Notes: generated by a model not told the origin, from the sequence alone. Shown: positions 1-5,419, numbered from the stretch's first letter. The stretch is DNA of 5,511 nucleotides from an uncultured Christensenellaceae bacterium (GCA_905236495.1 CAJOPV010000176.1:1-5511); one strand, 5' to 3'. Translations and numbers: made by a program.

Positions 1-1673
1 TAGCCTTCGCACCCCCGATCCTCACCGCTCAGTACCCGATGGGCGAAAACGGCGTCCATGATCTCCCGCTGATTGGGGTTCACGATGGGCAGCGTCAGCC
101 CCGCCTGCAGAGCTCTGAGCAAAAAGGCCTCCGTCACCTTCAGACGGCTGGGCAGCCCGAAGGAAATATTGCTGACTCCCAGCACGGTTTTTAAGCCCAT
201 TTCCCGGCTGACGGCCTCCACCGCCCGCAGGGTTTCCTCTGCCTGCTCCTGCTGGGCGGATACGGTGAGGGTGAGGCAGTCGATCCACACGTCCTCCCGG
301 GGGATGCCCAGGGCCTGGGCGCGGCTTACGATCTTTTCGGCGATCTGGACCCGCTTTTCCGCCGTATCGGGGATGCCCCCTTCGTCCAGGGCCAATCCCA
401 CCACCGCCGCGCCGTACTTTTTCACGATGGCCAGCACCGTCCGCAAGGATTCCTCCTTGCCGCTGACGCTGTTCACCGACGCCTTGCCGCAATACACCCG
501 CAGCGCCGCTTCCAGGGCGGCGGGATCCACGCTGTCCAGCTGCAGAGGGATATCCACCGCCGATTGCAGCGCCTTCACCACCCGGGGCAGCATGGCCTTT
601 TCATCCACCCCGGGATAGCCTACGTTCACGTCCAGTATTTCCGCCCCGGCGTCCATCTGCTGCATGCCCAGGCTCACGATATAATCCAGGTCGTTTTCCA
701 GCAAGGCCTGCTGAAACCGCTTTTTCCCGGTGGGGTTGATCCTTTCCCCGATGACCCGGACGCCGTTGATCGGCAGTTCCTTTGCCGCCGTGCAGACGAA
801 GGCGCCTCCCGCAAAGGCCCTTTCTCCCGGCGCAAAGCCCCGCAGCATCTCCCGAAGCGCCGTTAGATACTTTGGGTCCGTGCCGCAGCAGCCCCCCAGG
901 ATATGCGCCCCCGCCGCCGCCAGCTCCGCCATCTGGGCGGCAAACTGCCGGGGGGTCAGCTCGTAATGCCCGTCCACCGGATCCGGCAAGCCCGCGTTGG
1001 GCTTGGCGATGACGGGCAATCGGGTGTTCCGGGCGATTTCCCGGATCAGGGGCAGCGCCTCCCTGGGCCCCAAGGAGCAGTTGACGCCCACGGCGTCCGC
1101 CCCCAGGCCCTCCAGCACCCGGGCCATGGCGGCGGGGGTGCAGCCCGTAAAGGTGCGGCCCGAGGCGTCAAAGCTCATGGTGACGAACACGGGAAGATCG
1201 GTCATTTCCTTGGCTGCCAGCAGCGCCGCCCGGGCCTCCTGCAGATCCGTCATGGTTTCAATGACGATCAGGTCCGCCCCGGCGTCCTTCCCCGCCGCCA
1301 TCATTTCGGCAAAAAGATCATAGGCCGCTTCAAAGCTCAGCGTACCCAGCGGCTCCAGCAGCGTGCCCAGCGGCCCCACGTCCAGGGCGATCAGCGCCTC
1401 CGCCGCCGCTTCCCGGGCAAGGACGATGCCGGCGGCGATCACCTCTTCCGCCGTATGCCCCGTTCCCCGGAGCTTCAAGGGGTTGGCCCCGAAGGTGTTG
1501 GCATAGATCACCCGGCTGCCCGCCTCAGCGTACCCCCGGTGGATGCTTTGGATCAGTTCCGGGCTCGTCAGATTCAGCAATTCGGGGATCTCCCCCGCCT
1601 GCACGCCCATTTTTTGCAGCACGGTGCCCATGGCCCCGTCCAGCAGCAGAATGGCTTCATTTTTCCAGTCCAC
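1..1673 (-). CDS. metH: Cobalamin-dependent methionine synthase, N-terminal part (3' end beyond window)
   Basis: Transfers a methyl group from 5-methyltetrahydrofolate through cobalamin to homocysteine, making methionine in the cytoplasm. The 557 codons present cover two modules. The homocysteine-binding module (about 1-290) opens with LDGAMGT near residue 11 and carries the three expected zinc ligands, Cys199 in GVNCS and Cys262-Cys263 in GGCCGT. The pterin-binding module (from about 300) shows GERINPTGKK near 309, DAGAEILDVN near 341, QLDSVDP near 378 and GVSNISFGLPSR at 499-510. The cobalamin-binding module should follow outside the window. The last two bases read TA; the family normally has a Tyr there, so I read the gene as continuing rather than stopping. 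The start is GTG at 1673, chosen because AAAGGAGG sits 8 nt upstream and the homocysteine module begins immediately after it. The start overlaps the end of the reactivation-domain gene by 17 bp. The family assignment is firm; only the C-terminus is unseen. Confidence 0.96.
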   Translation of the reverse strand, partial: MDWKNEAILLLDGAMGTVLQKMGVQAGEIPELLNLTSPELIQSIHRGYAEAGSRVIYANTFGANPLKLRGTGHTAEEVIAAGIVLAREAAAEALIALDVGPLGTLLEPLGTLSFEAAYDLFAEMMAAGKDAGADLIVIETMTDLQEARAALLAAKEMTDLPVFVTMSFDASGRTFTGCTPAAMARVLEGLGADAVGVNCSLGPREALPLIREIARNTRLPVIAKPNAGLPDPVDGHYELTPRQFAAQMAELAAAGAHILGGCCGTDPKYLTALREMLRGFAPGERAFAGGAFVCTAAKELPINGVRVIGERINPTGKKRFQQALLENDLDYIVSLGMQQMDAGAEILDVNVGYPGVDEKAMLPRVVKALQSAVDIPLQLDSVDPAALEAALRVYCGKASVNSVSGKEESLRTVLAIVKKYGAAVVGLALDEGGIPDTAEKRVQIAEKIVSRAQALGIPREDVWIDCLTLTVSAQQEQAEETLRAVEAVSREMGLKTVLGVSNISFGLPSRLKVTEAFLLRALQAGLTLPIVNPNQREIMDAVFAHRVLSGEDRGCEG

Positions 1674-2322
1674 AGCCGTTTCCTCCTTTGCGCAGGGCGC
1701 AGTTTTCCCGCAGCGCGCAATGATCGCAGCCCCGGATGCGGGCGGGCCGGGGCGAGGAAGCAATGCCCACCAGCGCCGTCACCGTTTTCACCGGCATCAG
1801 CAGGCAGGAGGGGGCGGCGTGCACCCCCAGCCGCTTTTCCGCGTTCAGGGCGGTGAGGATCTGAGGCTGCAGCGTCAGGGGCAGATCGCCGTAGCCCGGG
1901 CTGAAACGGTCGGTGAGGTACATTCCGGGGAAGCGGGCGGCGATTTCCCGTTCCGCTTCATCGCACCCCGCCTCCACCGCGGCGCTGCCGCAGCCGTCCA
2001 GGAGCAGCGCCTCCGCCATATCCCGCTTTTCCTGGGCCCGGAGCAGGAAATCGAAGGCCGCCCCCAGGGTGCATACGATCAGGGCCGCCCTCTGGCAGCC
2101 CGTCAGCATCTGTTTCGCCAATTCCCCCGGCAGCGTCAGCCCCGCTTCCGAAAGCTGCGGCCCATCCTCCGTATCCTTGAGGGAAAACACCCGATACACA
2201 TACCGGGCCGGGGCCGCCTCCCGGATCTTTTCTCCCCGCCGGGCCATGGCGGAAATATCCTCCGCCGTGGGAAAGCGGACCCCGGCGTAGCGCAGGGCGT
2301 CGTCGATATTGAAGCCGCCCAT
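1657..2322 (-). CDS. Stand-alone methionine synthase reactivation-domain protein
   Basis: This 221-residue protein matches the S-adenosylmethionine-binding activation domain that forms the C-terminus of E. coli MetH. Here it is a separate polypeptide, as with the Thermotoga maritima TM0268/TM0269 pair. Its expected role is to bind MetH and help remethylate cobalamin that has oxidised to cob(II)alamin, using SAM and an electron donor. The diagnostic RxxxGY motif is Arg139-Phe-Ser-Pro-Gly143-Tyr144, within RFSPGYGDLPL. GCGSAAVE (110-117) and LMPVKTVTALVG (175-186) also fit the family. The C-terminal tail carries four cysteines (199, 202, 208, 217), spaced CxxC-x5-C-x8-C, which resembles a metal or Fe-S site; its function is not known to me. 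There is no signal peptide or membrane segment. The ATG at 2322 is preceded by GGAG about 9 nt upstream, inside the last ldh codons. The gene starts 3 bp after ldh and overlaps metH by 17 bp, which strongly supports joint function with metH. Confidence 0.9.
   Translation of the reverse strand: MGGFNIDDALRYAGVRFPTAEDISAMARRGEKIREAAPARYVYRVFSLKDTEDGPQLSEAGLTLPGELAKQMLTGCQRAALIVCTLGAAFDFLLRAQEKRDMAEALLLDGCGSAAVEAGCDEAEREIAARFPGMYLTDRFSPGYGDLPLTLQPQILTALNAEKRLGVHAAPSCLLMPVKTVTALVGIASSPRPARIRGCDHCALRENCALRKGGNGCGLEK
1682..1689 (-). promoter_or_regulatory. Ribosome binding site deciding the GTG start of metH
   Basis: On the minus strand this reads AAAGGAGG, 8 nt before the GTG at 1673. It lies inside the last codons of the reactivation-domain gene, so ribosomes finishing that gene end just beyond it. 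This fits translational coupling and supports GTG over any ATG further inside. Confidence 0.85.
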
Positions 2323-2325
2323 GCC

Positions 2326-3273
2326 TTAAATCTCCGCGTCCGCGATGGCCTTCAGCGCCGCAGCGGACTGACGCAGGGCGTTTTGCTCCGCATCGCTGAG
2401 CTGAATGGGCACGAGGCCCTCCATGCCGTCCTTGCCCACGATGGCGGGCATGCTGAGGGTCACTTCCCGGATGCCGAACTGCCCGTGGAGCATGCTGCTC
2501 ACCGGCAGCACGGATTTTTCATCCCGGATGATGGCCTCGCAGATGCGCTTCACCGCCATCGCCACCCCGTAATAGGTGGCCTGCTTGCGCCGGATGATCT
2601 CATAAGCGCTGTTTTTCACCGTCTCTGCGATCTTATGCATAGCCTGCTCGTGGCGGTAATGGCCCCGCATTTCGCAAAAATCGTGCAGCGGCACGCCGGA
2701 TACGTTGGCGCAGCTCCAGGCGGCGATCTCGCTGTCCCCATGCTCGCCGATGATAAAGGCGTGCACGCTGCGGCTGTCCACCTGCAGATGCTCCCCCAGC
2801 AGATACTTGAGCCGGGCGGTATCCAGCACCGTGCCGGAGCCTATCACCCGGTTTTCCGGCATGCCGGAGAAGCGGATGGCGGTGTGGGTCAGAATATCCA
2901 CAGGGTTCGCCACCACCAGCAAAATGCCCTGGCAATTCAAAGGGCGCAGTTCCCCCATGATGGATTTGAAGATCGCCACATTCTTTTTTACCAGATCCAG
3001 CCGGGTCTCCCCCGGCTTCTGGGCCGCCCCGGCGGTGACGATGATCACCGCGGCGTCGGATATTTCCCCATACGTCCCCGCGTGGATATCCATGGGCCGG
3101 GCAAAGGGCAGCCCGTGGCTGATATCCAGGGCCTCCCCCTCCGCCCGGGATTGATTGGCGTCGATGAGCACCAGCTCGGAAAACAATCCGCTTTGCATCA
3201 GCGCAAAGGCGCTGGACGCCCCCACAAAGCCGCAGCCGATGATGGCTGCCTTGCGCAAATTCACGTTGGACAC
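2326..3273 (-). CDS. ldh: L-lactate dehydrogenase
   Basis: Reduces pyruvate to L-lactate with NADH in the cytoplasm, regenerating NAD+ during fermentation. The 315-residue product has the usual length. The Rossmann motif is Gly13-x-Gly15-x-x-Gly18, and Asp38 (LIDAN) should bind the NAD ribose. The active-site loop AQKPGETRLDL has Gln85, the residue that favours pyruvate where malate dehydrogenases have Arg, and the catalytic Arg91. Asn123 (VANP), Asp151 and Arg154 (DTAR) and the catalytic His178 (GEHGDSE) complete the site. By alignment with the Bacillus stearothermophilus enzyme, the fructose-1,6-bisphosphate-site His is kept (His171) but the partner Arg is Lys156. The start is GTG at 3273, with AAGGAGG 8 nt upstream; an upstream ATG at 3372 would put the promoter inside the gene. 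It is the first gene of a tight cluster with the methionine synthase genes, which is an unusual neighbourhood. A related 2-hydroxyacid dehydrogenase role is less likely but not excluded. Confidence 0.94.
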   Translation of the reverse strand: MSNVNLRKAAIIGCGFVGASSAFALMQSGLFSELVLIDANQSRAEGEALDISHGLPFARPMDIHAGTYGEISDAAVIIVTAGAAQKPGETRLDLVKKNVAIFKSIMGELRPLNCQGILLVVANPVDILTHTAIRFSGMPENRVIGSGTVLDTARLKYLLGEHLQVDSRSVHAFIIGEHGDSEIAAWSCANVSGVPLHDFCEMRGHYRHEQAMHKIAETVKNSAYEIIRRKQATYYGVAMAVKRICEAIIRDEKSVLPVSSMLHGQFGIREVTLSMPAIVGKDGMEGLVPIQLSDAEQNALRQSAAALKAIADAEI

Positions 3274-3281
3274 GGTTTTTC

Positions 3282-3288
3282 CCTCCTT
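3282..3288 (-). promoter_or_regulatory. Ribosome binding site deciding the GTG start of ldh
   Basis: AAGGAGG on the minus strand, 8 nt before the GTG at 3273. The Rossmann motif begins 12 codons downstream, as usual for the family. The in-frame extension to the ATG at 3372 has no comparable site. Confidence 0.85.
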
Positions 3289-3310
3289 GCGGGATATCGT
3301 TCCCCGGTTC

Positions 3311-3339
3311 AGCATACCCCATCCCCGCCGCCTTGTCAA
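3311..3339 (-). promoter_or_regulatory. Sigma-A-type promoter for the ldh-metH cluster
   Basis: On the minus strand the -35 box is TTGACA (3334-3339, perfect match) and the -10 box is TATGCT (3311-3316, 5 of 6), with a 17-bp spacer. Transcription should begin near 3304, giving a leader of about 30 nt before ldh. No second promoter is evident in the short gaps between the three genes, so this one probably serves the whole cluster. Confidence 0.8.
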
Positions 3340-3348
3340 CGCTCCCCG

Positions 3349-3374
3349 GCATGAAAAAAACGTTGCGTTCATGC
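3349..3374. promoter_or_regulatory. Candidate operator: interrupted palindrome between divergent promoters
   Basis: The arms GCATGAA (3349-3355) and TTCATGC (3368-3374) are perfect inverted repeats. Their centre, between 3361 and 3362, is also the centre of the palindrome AACGTT (3359-3364). In all 10 of 13 symmetric pairs match. The site covers the -35 box of the hydrolase promoter and ends 9 bp before the -35 box of the ldh promoter. Palindromes with a central CG are typical of LacI-family operators, and such regulators often control glycoside hydrolase genes. No regulator gene is present here, so the assignment is inference. Confidence 0.45.
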
Positions 3375-3391
3375 TTCGTTGTCTGTATAAT
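3363..3391 (+). promoter_or_regulatory. Sigma-A-type promoter for the family 26 glycoside hydrolase gene
   Basis: The -35 box is TTGCGT (3363-3368, 4 of 6) and the -10 box is TATAAT (3386-3391, perfect), with a 17-bp spacer. Transcription should begin near 3398, giving a leader of about 23 nt. The -35 box lies within the candidate operator, so a protein bound there would be expected to block this promoter. Confidence 0.78.
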
Positions 3392-3420
3392 GAAGGGCAT
3401 CATAGCAAGGAGGATTTCCC

Positions 3421-4314
3421 ATGCTTCCATCCTTAATCGATCCCCAGGCCTCCTCCCGGGCCCAAAGGCTGTATCGGCTGCTTTCGGAAAGCCAGGGAAA
3501 GCGGCTGTTTTTGGCCCAGCAGGAATGCCCCGGGCGGCTTCACCACGAAATGGAAATGGAATACCTCTCCCAGATCACCGGGGAATTGCCCGCCATTCGA
3601 GGGCTGGATTTCATCCACAACGATTTTGAGGGCACGGTGGAGCGCGCCCTGCGCTGGAACGACCGGGGCGGCGCCGTCACCATCTGCTGGCATACGGGCA
3701 TCGACGGCATCGGCTACCCGGAAAGCCAGGCGGAAACCCACGATTTTCAGGAACTGCTGCGCCCCGGCAGCCCGCTGCAGGGGAAGCTGCTGCGAAGGTG
3801 GGAGGACGCCGTCAAGGCCCTCCGGCGGCTCCAAAGCCAGGATGTGCCCGTACTGTGGCGCCCCTTTCACGAGTTTGACGGCGGCTGGTTCTGGTGGGGC
3901 AAGGGCGCCGGGGAGGATTTCATCGCCCTGTGGCGGCTGATGCTCCGCGTGTTTCGGGAGGAAGCGGGGCTGCATAACCTGATCTGGGTGCTGGGCTATT
4001 GCGGCGAGGTGAAGGACGGCTGGTATCCCGGCGACGACGGATGCGATATCCTGGGGTCGGATACATATAACGGCGTCACCGTGCAAAAGCCGGCCTGGGA
4101 TCGCTTGCGAGCCCTGACGGCGGATAAGCCCCTGGCCTACCACGAATGCGGAGTGATCCCGCCCCTGGACGATCTTTTTGGGCTGGGCACGGAATGGACC
4201 TGGATCATGCCCTGGCACGGGCAGTGGCTTCTGGAAAACAATCCCCCCGACAGCCTGAAAGCTATTTACCGGGATGAACGGGCCGTGACGCTCAGCCGGA
4301 TGCCCGCATTTTAG
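3421..4314 (+). CDS. Glycoside hydrolase family 26 protein, probable intracellular beta-mannanase or mannosidase
   Basis: The 297-residue product has the hallmarks of family 26, retaining enzymes that mostly cleave beta-1,4-mannans. The acid/base is expected to be Glu151, next to His150 in WRPFHEFDGGWFWWG (146-160), the most diagnostic stretch. The nucleophile is expected to be Glu242 in YHECG. WH at 90-91 and WYPGDDGCDI (201-210), followed by SDTY with Tyr216, also match conserved active-site elements. There is no signal peptide, anchor or carbohydrate-binding module and the length is about that of a bare catalytic domain. It therefore probably works in the cytoplasm on imported oligosaccharides rather than on polymer outside the cell. 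AAGGAGG at 3407-3413 lies 7 nt before the ATG and fixes the start. The gene has its own promoter and a terminator 7 bp after its stop, so it seems to be transcribed alone. The family is clear; the exact substrate cannot be read from sequence. Confidence 0.88.
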   Translation: MLPSLIDPQASSRAQRLYRLLSESQGKRLFLAQQECPGRLHHEMEMEYLSQITGELPAIRGLDFIHNDFEGTVERALRWNDRGGAVTICWHTGIDGIGYPESQAETHDFQELLRPGSPLQGKLLRRWEDAVKALRRLQSQDVPVLWRPFHEFDGGWFWWGKGAGEDFIALWRLMLRVFREEAGLHNLIWVLGYCGEVKDGWYPGDDGCDILGSDTYNGVTVQKPAWDRLRALTADKPLAYHECGVIPPLDDLFGLGTEWTWIMPWHGQWLLENNPPDSLKAIYRDERAVTLSRMPAF

Positions 4315-4320
4315 CAAAAG

Positions 4321-4353
4321 CCCCGCGAACGATCCGTCCGCGGGGTGTTTTTT
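4321..4353 (+). terminator. Intrinsic terminator after the hydrolase gene, possibly bidirectional
   Basis: The stem is CCCCGCG (4321-4327) with CGCGGGG (4339-4345). A short inner pairing ACG/CGT (4329-4331 with 4335-4337) extends it, and six T follow (4348-4353). Read on the minus strand, the same stem is followed by CTTTTG, so it may also end the convergent DegV-family transcript, whose stop codon touches it at 4353. Confidence 0.88.
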
Positions 4354-5189
4354 CAATAACCGACAATCAAACCGTGCCGCTCGGCGTAAAAGCTGTCCAG
4401 CCCCCGGGTGGGCAGGATATCCACCCGCACGTCCCGGAAAACCTCCAGCAGGGCGGTTTTCAGCATTTGGGCCGCCGCCTCGTTCAGGCAATGGCAGATC
4501 ACGATGGCCTTTTCCGCCAGGCCGGTGCTTTTGATTTCATCCACCAAGAAGCGGATCATGCGCTTTTCGCCCCGGGCCTTGCCCCGCATGGCGATGCGCC
4601 CCTCGTCGTCCCCCACGCCGATGCCCCAGAAGCCCAAATGCCCCGCCACCAGGCCCACCAGCTTATTCACCCTGCCGTTCTTCATCAGGTTGTGATAGGA
4701 GGCCAGGGCGAAGATGATGTGGGTGCGGGCGGCGGCCTGATGCAGCAGGGGTTCCAGCTGCTCAAAGGCGGTTCCCTGCCGGATCAGCTCGCAGGCCTTG
4801 CGCACCAGCAGCACCGTTTCCGGCCCGGTGGCCTTGGTGTCGATAATGGCGATCTGCTTATCCGGCTGCTCCTCCAGGAGCATATCCCGGGCGGCGCAGG
4901 CGCTGGCATAGCTTCCCGACAGGTTGCTGGATATGGTGAAGGCCACCGCGGGGCCGGGCTGGGAAAAAGCGTCCAGCCATTCCTGAGGCCCGGGGCAGGC
5001 GGTATGGGCCGCCTCGGCGGTGCTTTCATTATCCCGCAGCATGGCGTCCGTATCCAGGCCCTCCACGTCGGCATACTCCCGGCTGCTTACACGGATGGTG
5101 AAGGGGATGCTGGTAAAGCGGAACATTTCGCCCTCCGCCTTCAGGTCGTTCAGATCGCTGCTGGAATCGGTGACAATGTGCCAGGTCAT
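4353..5189 (-). CDS. DegV family protein (fatty-acid-binding fold, FakB-like)
   Basis: DegV proteins bind a fatty acid. The best-studied ones (FakB) present it to the kinase FakA so that exogenous fatty acids can be phosphorylated for phospholipid synthesis. The 278-residue product has the family length and landmarks: VTDSSSDL at 6-13, TISSNLSGSYASA (85-97, a variant of the usual SSGLSGTY lipid-site segment), IIDTKATG at 115-122 and LMKNGRVNK at 168-176. The C-terminus is TRGLDSFYAERHGLIVGY. Two FakB hallmarks are altered. The TSxPS-type segment reads HTACPGP (62-68), and a GTHTGPG-type end is absent. Fatty-acid kinase partnership is therefore less certain than the fold. There is no signal peptide or membrane segment. 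The start is ATG at 5189, with AGGAGG 7 nt upstream. In-frame extension to the ATG at 5276 would translate the repeat region without a ribosome site. The gene has its own promoter and a repeat-bearing leader; no fakA is visible. Confidence 0.9.
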   Translation of the reverse strand: MTWHIVTDSSSDLNDLKAEGEMFRFTSIPFTIRVSSREYADVEGLDTDAMLRDNESTAEAAHTACPGPQEWLDAFSQPGPAVAFTISSNLSGSYASACAARDMLLEEQPDKQIAIIDTKATGPETVLLVRKACELIRQGTAFEQLEPLLHQAAARTHIIFALASYHNLMKNGRVNKLVGLVAGHLGFWGIGVGDDEGRIAMRGKARGEKRMIRFLVDEIKSTGLAEKAIVICHCLNEAAAQMLKTALLEVFRDVRVDILPTRGLDSFYAERHGLIVGY

Positions 5190-5196
5190 GCCGCTG

Positions 5197-5202
5197 CCTC
5201 CT
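5197..5202 (-). promoter_or_regulatory. Ribosome binding site deciding the start of the DegV-family gene
   Basis: AGGAGG on the minus strand, preceded by a run of A and placed 7 nt before the ATG at 5189. It excludes the longer in-frame reading through the repeat. It lies 11 bp downstream of repeat unit 1, so leader folding could affect its access. Confidence 0.85.
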
Positions 5203-5213
5203 TTTTTTATTTG

Positions 5214-5272
5214 AACGCTCGGCGTGCTGCCCTTCGGGGCCCGCCGAGACGGAAAACTTCGTTTTCCTCGTT
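5214..5272 (-). repeat. 59-bp hairpin-forming repeat, unit 1 (near the DegV-family start)
   Basis: This unit is identical to unit 2 (5285-5343) except at one base, C at 5241 against T at 5312. It folds in a nested way. AACG (5214-5217) pairs with CGTT (5269-5272) at the ends. CTCGGCG (5218-5224) pairs with CGCCGAG (5242-5248), capped by GCCC-TTCG-GGGC (5229-5240). GGAAAAC (5251-5257) pairs with GTTTTCC (5261-5267). The one differing base falls in an unpaired position of this fold. There is no T-run next to the hairpins, so it does not look like a simple terminator. The function is unknown to me. The compact symmetric design resembles short interspersed palindromic repeats. Confidence 0.9.
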
Positions 5273-5284
5273 CCATCGTTCCAT
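5269..5284. repeat. 8-bp tandem repeat joining the two 59-bp units
   Basis: CGTTCCAT occurs twice in a row (5269-5276 and 5277-5284). The first copy begins in the CGTT end of unit 1, and the second ends exactly where unit 2 begins. It makes up the 12-bp spacer and may be a trace of how the unit was duplicated. Confidence 0.8.
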
Positions 5285-5343
5285 AACGCTCGGCGTGCTG
5301 CCCTTCGGGGCTCGCCGAGACGGAAAACTTCGTTTTCCTCGTT
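5285..5343 (-). repeat. 59-bp hairpin-forming repeat, unit 2 (promoter-proximal)
   Basis: Second copy, 71 bp from unit 1, with the same ends and the same hairpin arms. Its outer end (5343) lies 1 bp from the -10 box of the DegV-family promoter. The expected transcription start, near 5338, therefore falls inside it, and nearly the whole unit should appear in the leader RNA. Losing the first bases would weaken the outer AACG/CGTT pairing but leave both inner hairpins intact. Confidence 0.9.
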
Positions 5344-5344
5344 A

Positions 5345-5373
5345 ATTATATCATCTTTTCCGATTTTTGACAG
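5345..5373 (-). promoter_or_regulatory. Sigma-A-type promoter for the DegV-family gene
   Basis: On the minus strand the -35 box is CTGTCA (5368-5373, 4 of 6) and the -10 box is TATAAT (5345-5350, perfect), with a 17-bp AT-rich spacer. The start should be near 5338, giving a leader of about 150 nt made mostly of the two repeats. It lies just downstream of the tRNA terminator, so the gene is probably transcribed independently of the tRNA. Confidence 0.75.
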
Positions 5374-5382
5374 TATAGCCAG

Positions 5383-5419
5383 AAAAAAAGATCCTGTCCG
5401 CTTTCGCTGGCAGGATCTT
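5383..5419 (-). terminator. Intrinsic terminator after tRNA-Cys
   Basis: On the minus strand, AAGATCCTG (5411-5419) pairs with CAGGATCTT (5388-5396). Inner CC/GG and GC/GC pairs close on a GAAA loop. Seven T follow at and below the base of the stem (complement of 5383-5389). It begins 5 nt after the CCA end of the tRNA. Confidence 0.88.

Noticed and set aside
1543..3354. Plus-strand open frame of about 600 codons spanning the metH-ldh cluster
   Set aside because: It lies antisense to three genes with firm motifs, has low-complexity His/Pro/Gln/Arg-rich content and no ribosome binding site; it is a shadow of GC-rich sequence.
3274..3362. Rex (redox repressor) operator before ldh
   Set aside because: The TTGTCAAC stretch resembles one half-site, but no matching second half lies at the expected spacing, and the bases are explained by the -35 box.
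3350..3371. CcpA catabolite-repression (cre) site
   Set aside because: The central CG and flanking TG/CA are present, but the half-site spacing is 7 bp rather than the usual 4, so it does not fit the consensus.
3433..4491. Long open frame on the minus strand opposite the glycoside hydrolase
   Set aside because: It is antisense to a gene with clear family 26 catalytic motifs. Its translation is rich in Gly, Pro and Ala, as expected for a shadow of GC-rich coding DNA, and it crosses a terminator.
5190..5276. N-terminal extension of the DegV-family protein to the ATG at 5276
   Set aside because: The extra 29 residues would be encoded by the hairpin repeat. There is no ribosome site before 5276, whereas AGGAGG is ideally placed before 5189, where the conserved family start lies.
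5207..5284. Possible 25-codon leader peptide on the minus strand inside repeat unit 1
   Set aside because: It begins with ATG and ends just before the DegV-family ribosome site, but it has no Shine-Dalgarno sequence, and its content simply follows the repeat.
5214..5343. CRISPR array
   Set aside because: There are only two units with a 12-bp spacer, which is too short. The repeat is too long and internally folded into two hairpins, and no cas gene is present.
4374..5345. Plus-strand open frame opposite the DegV-family gene
   Set aside because: Antisense shadow. It shows no recognisable motif, runs through the repeat region and has no ribosome site.
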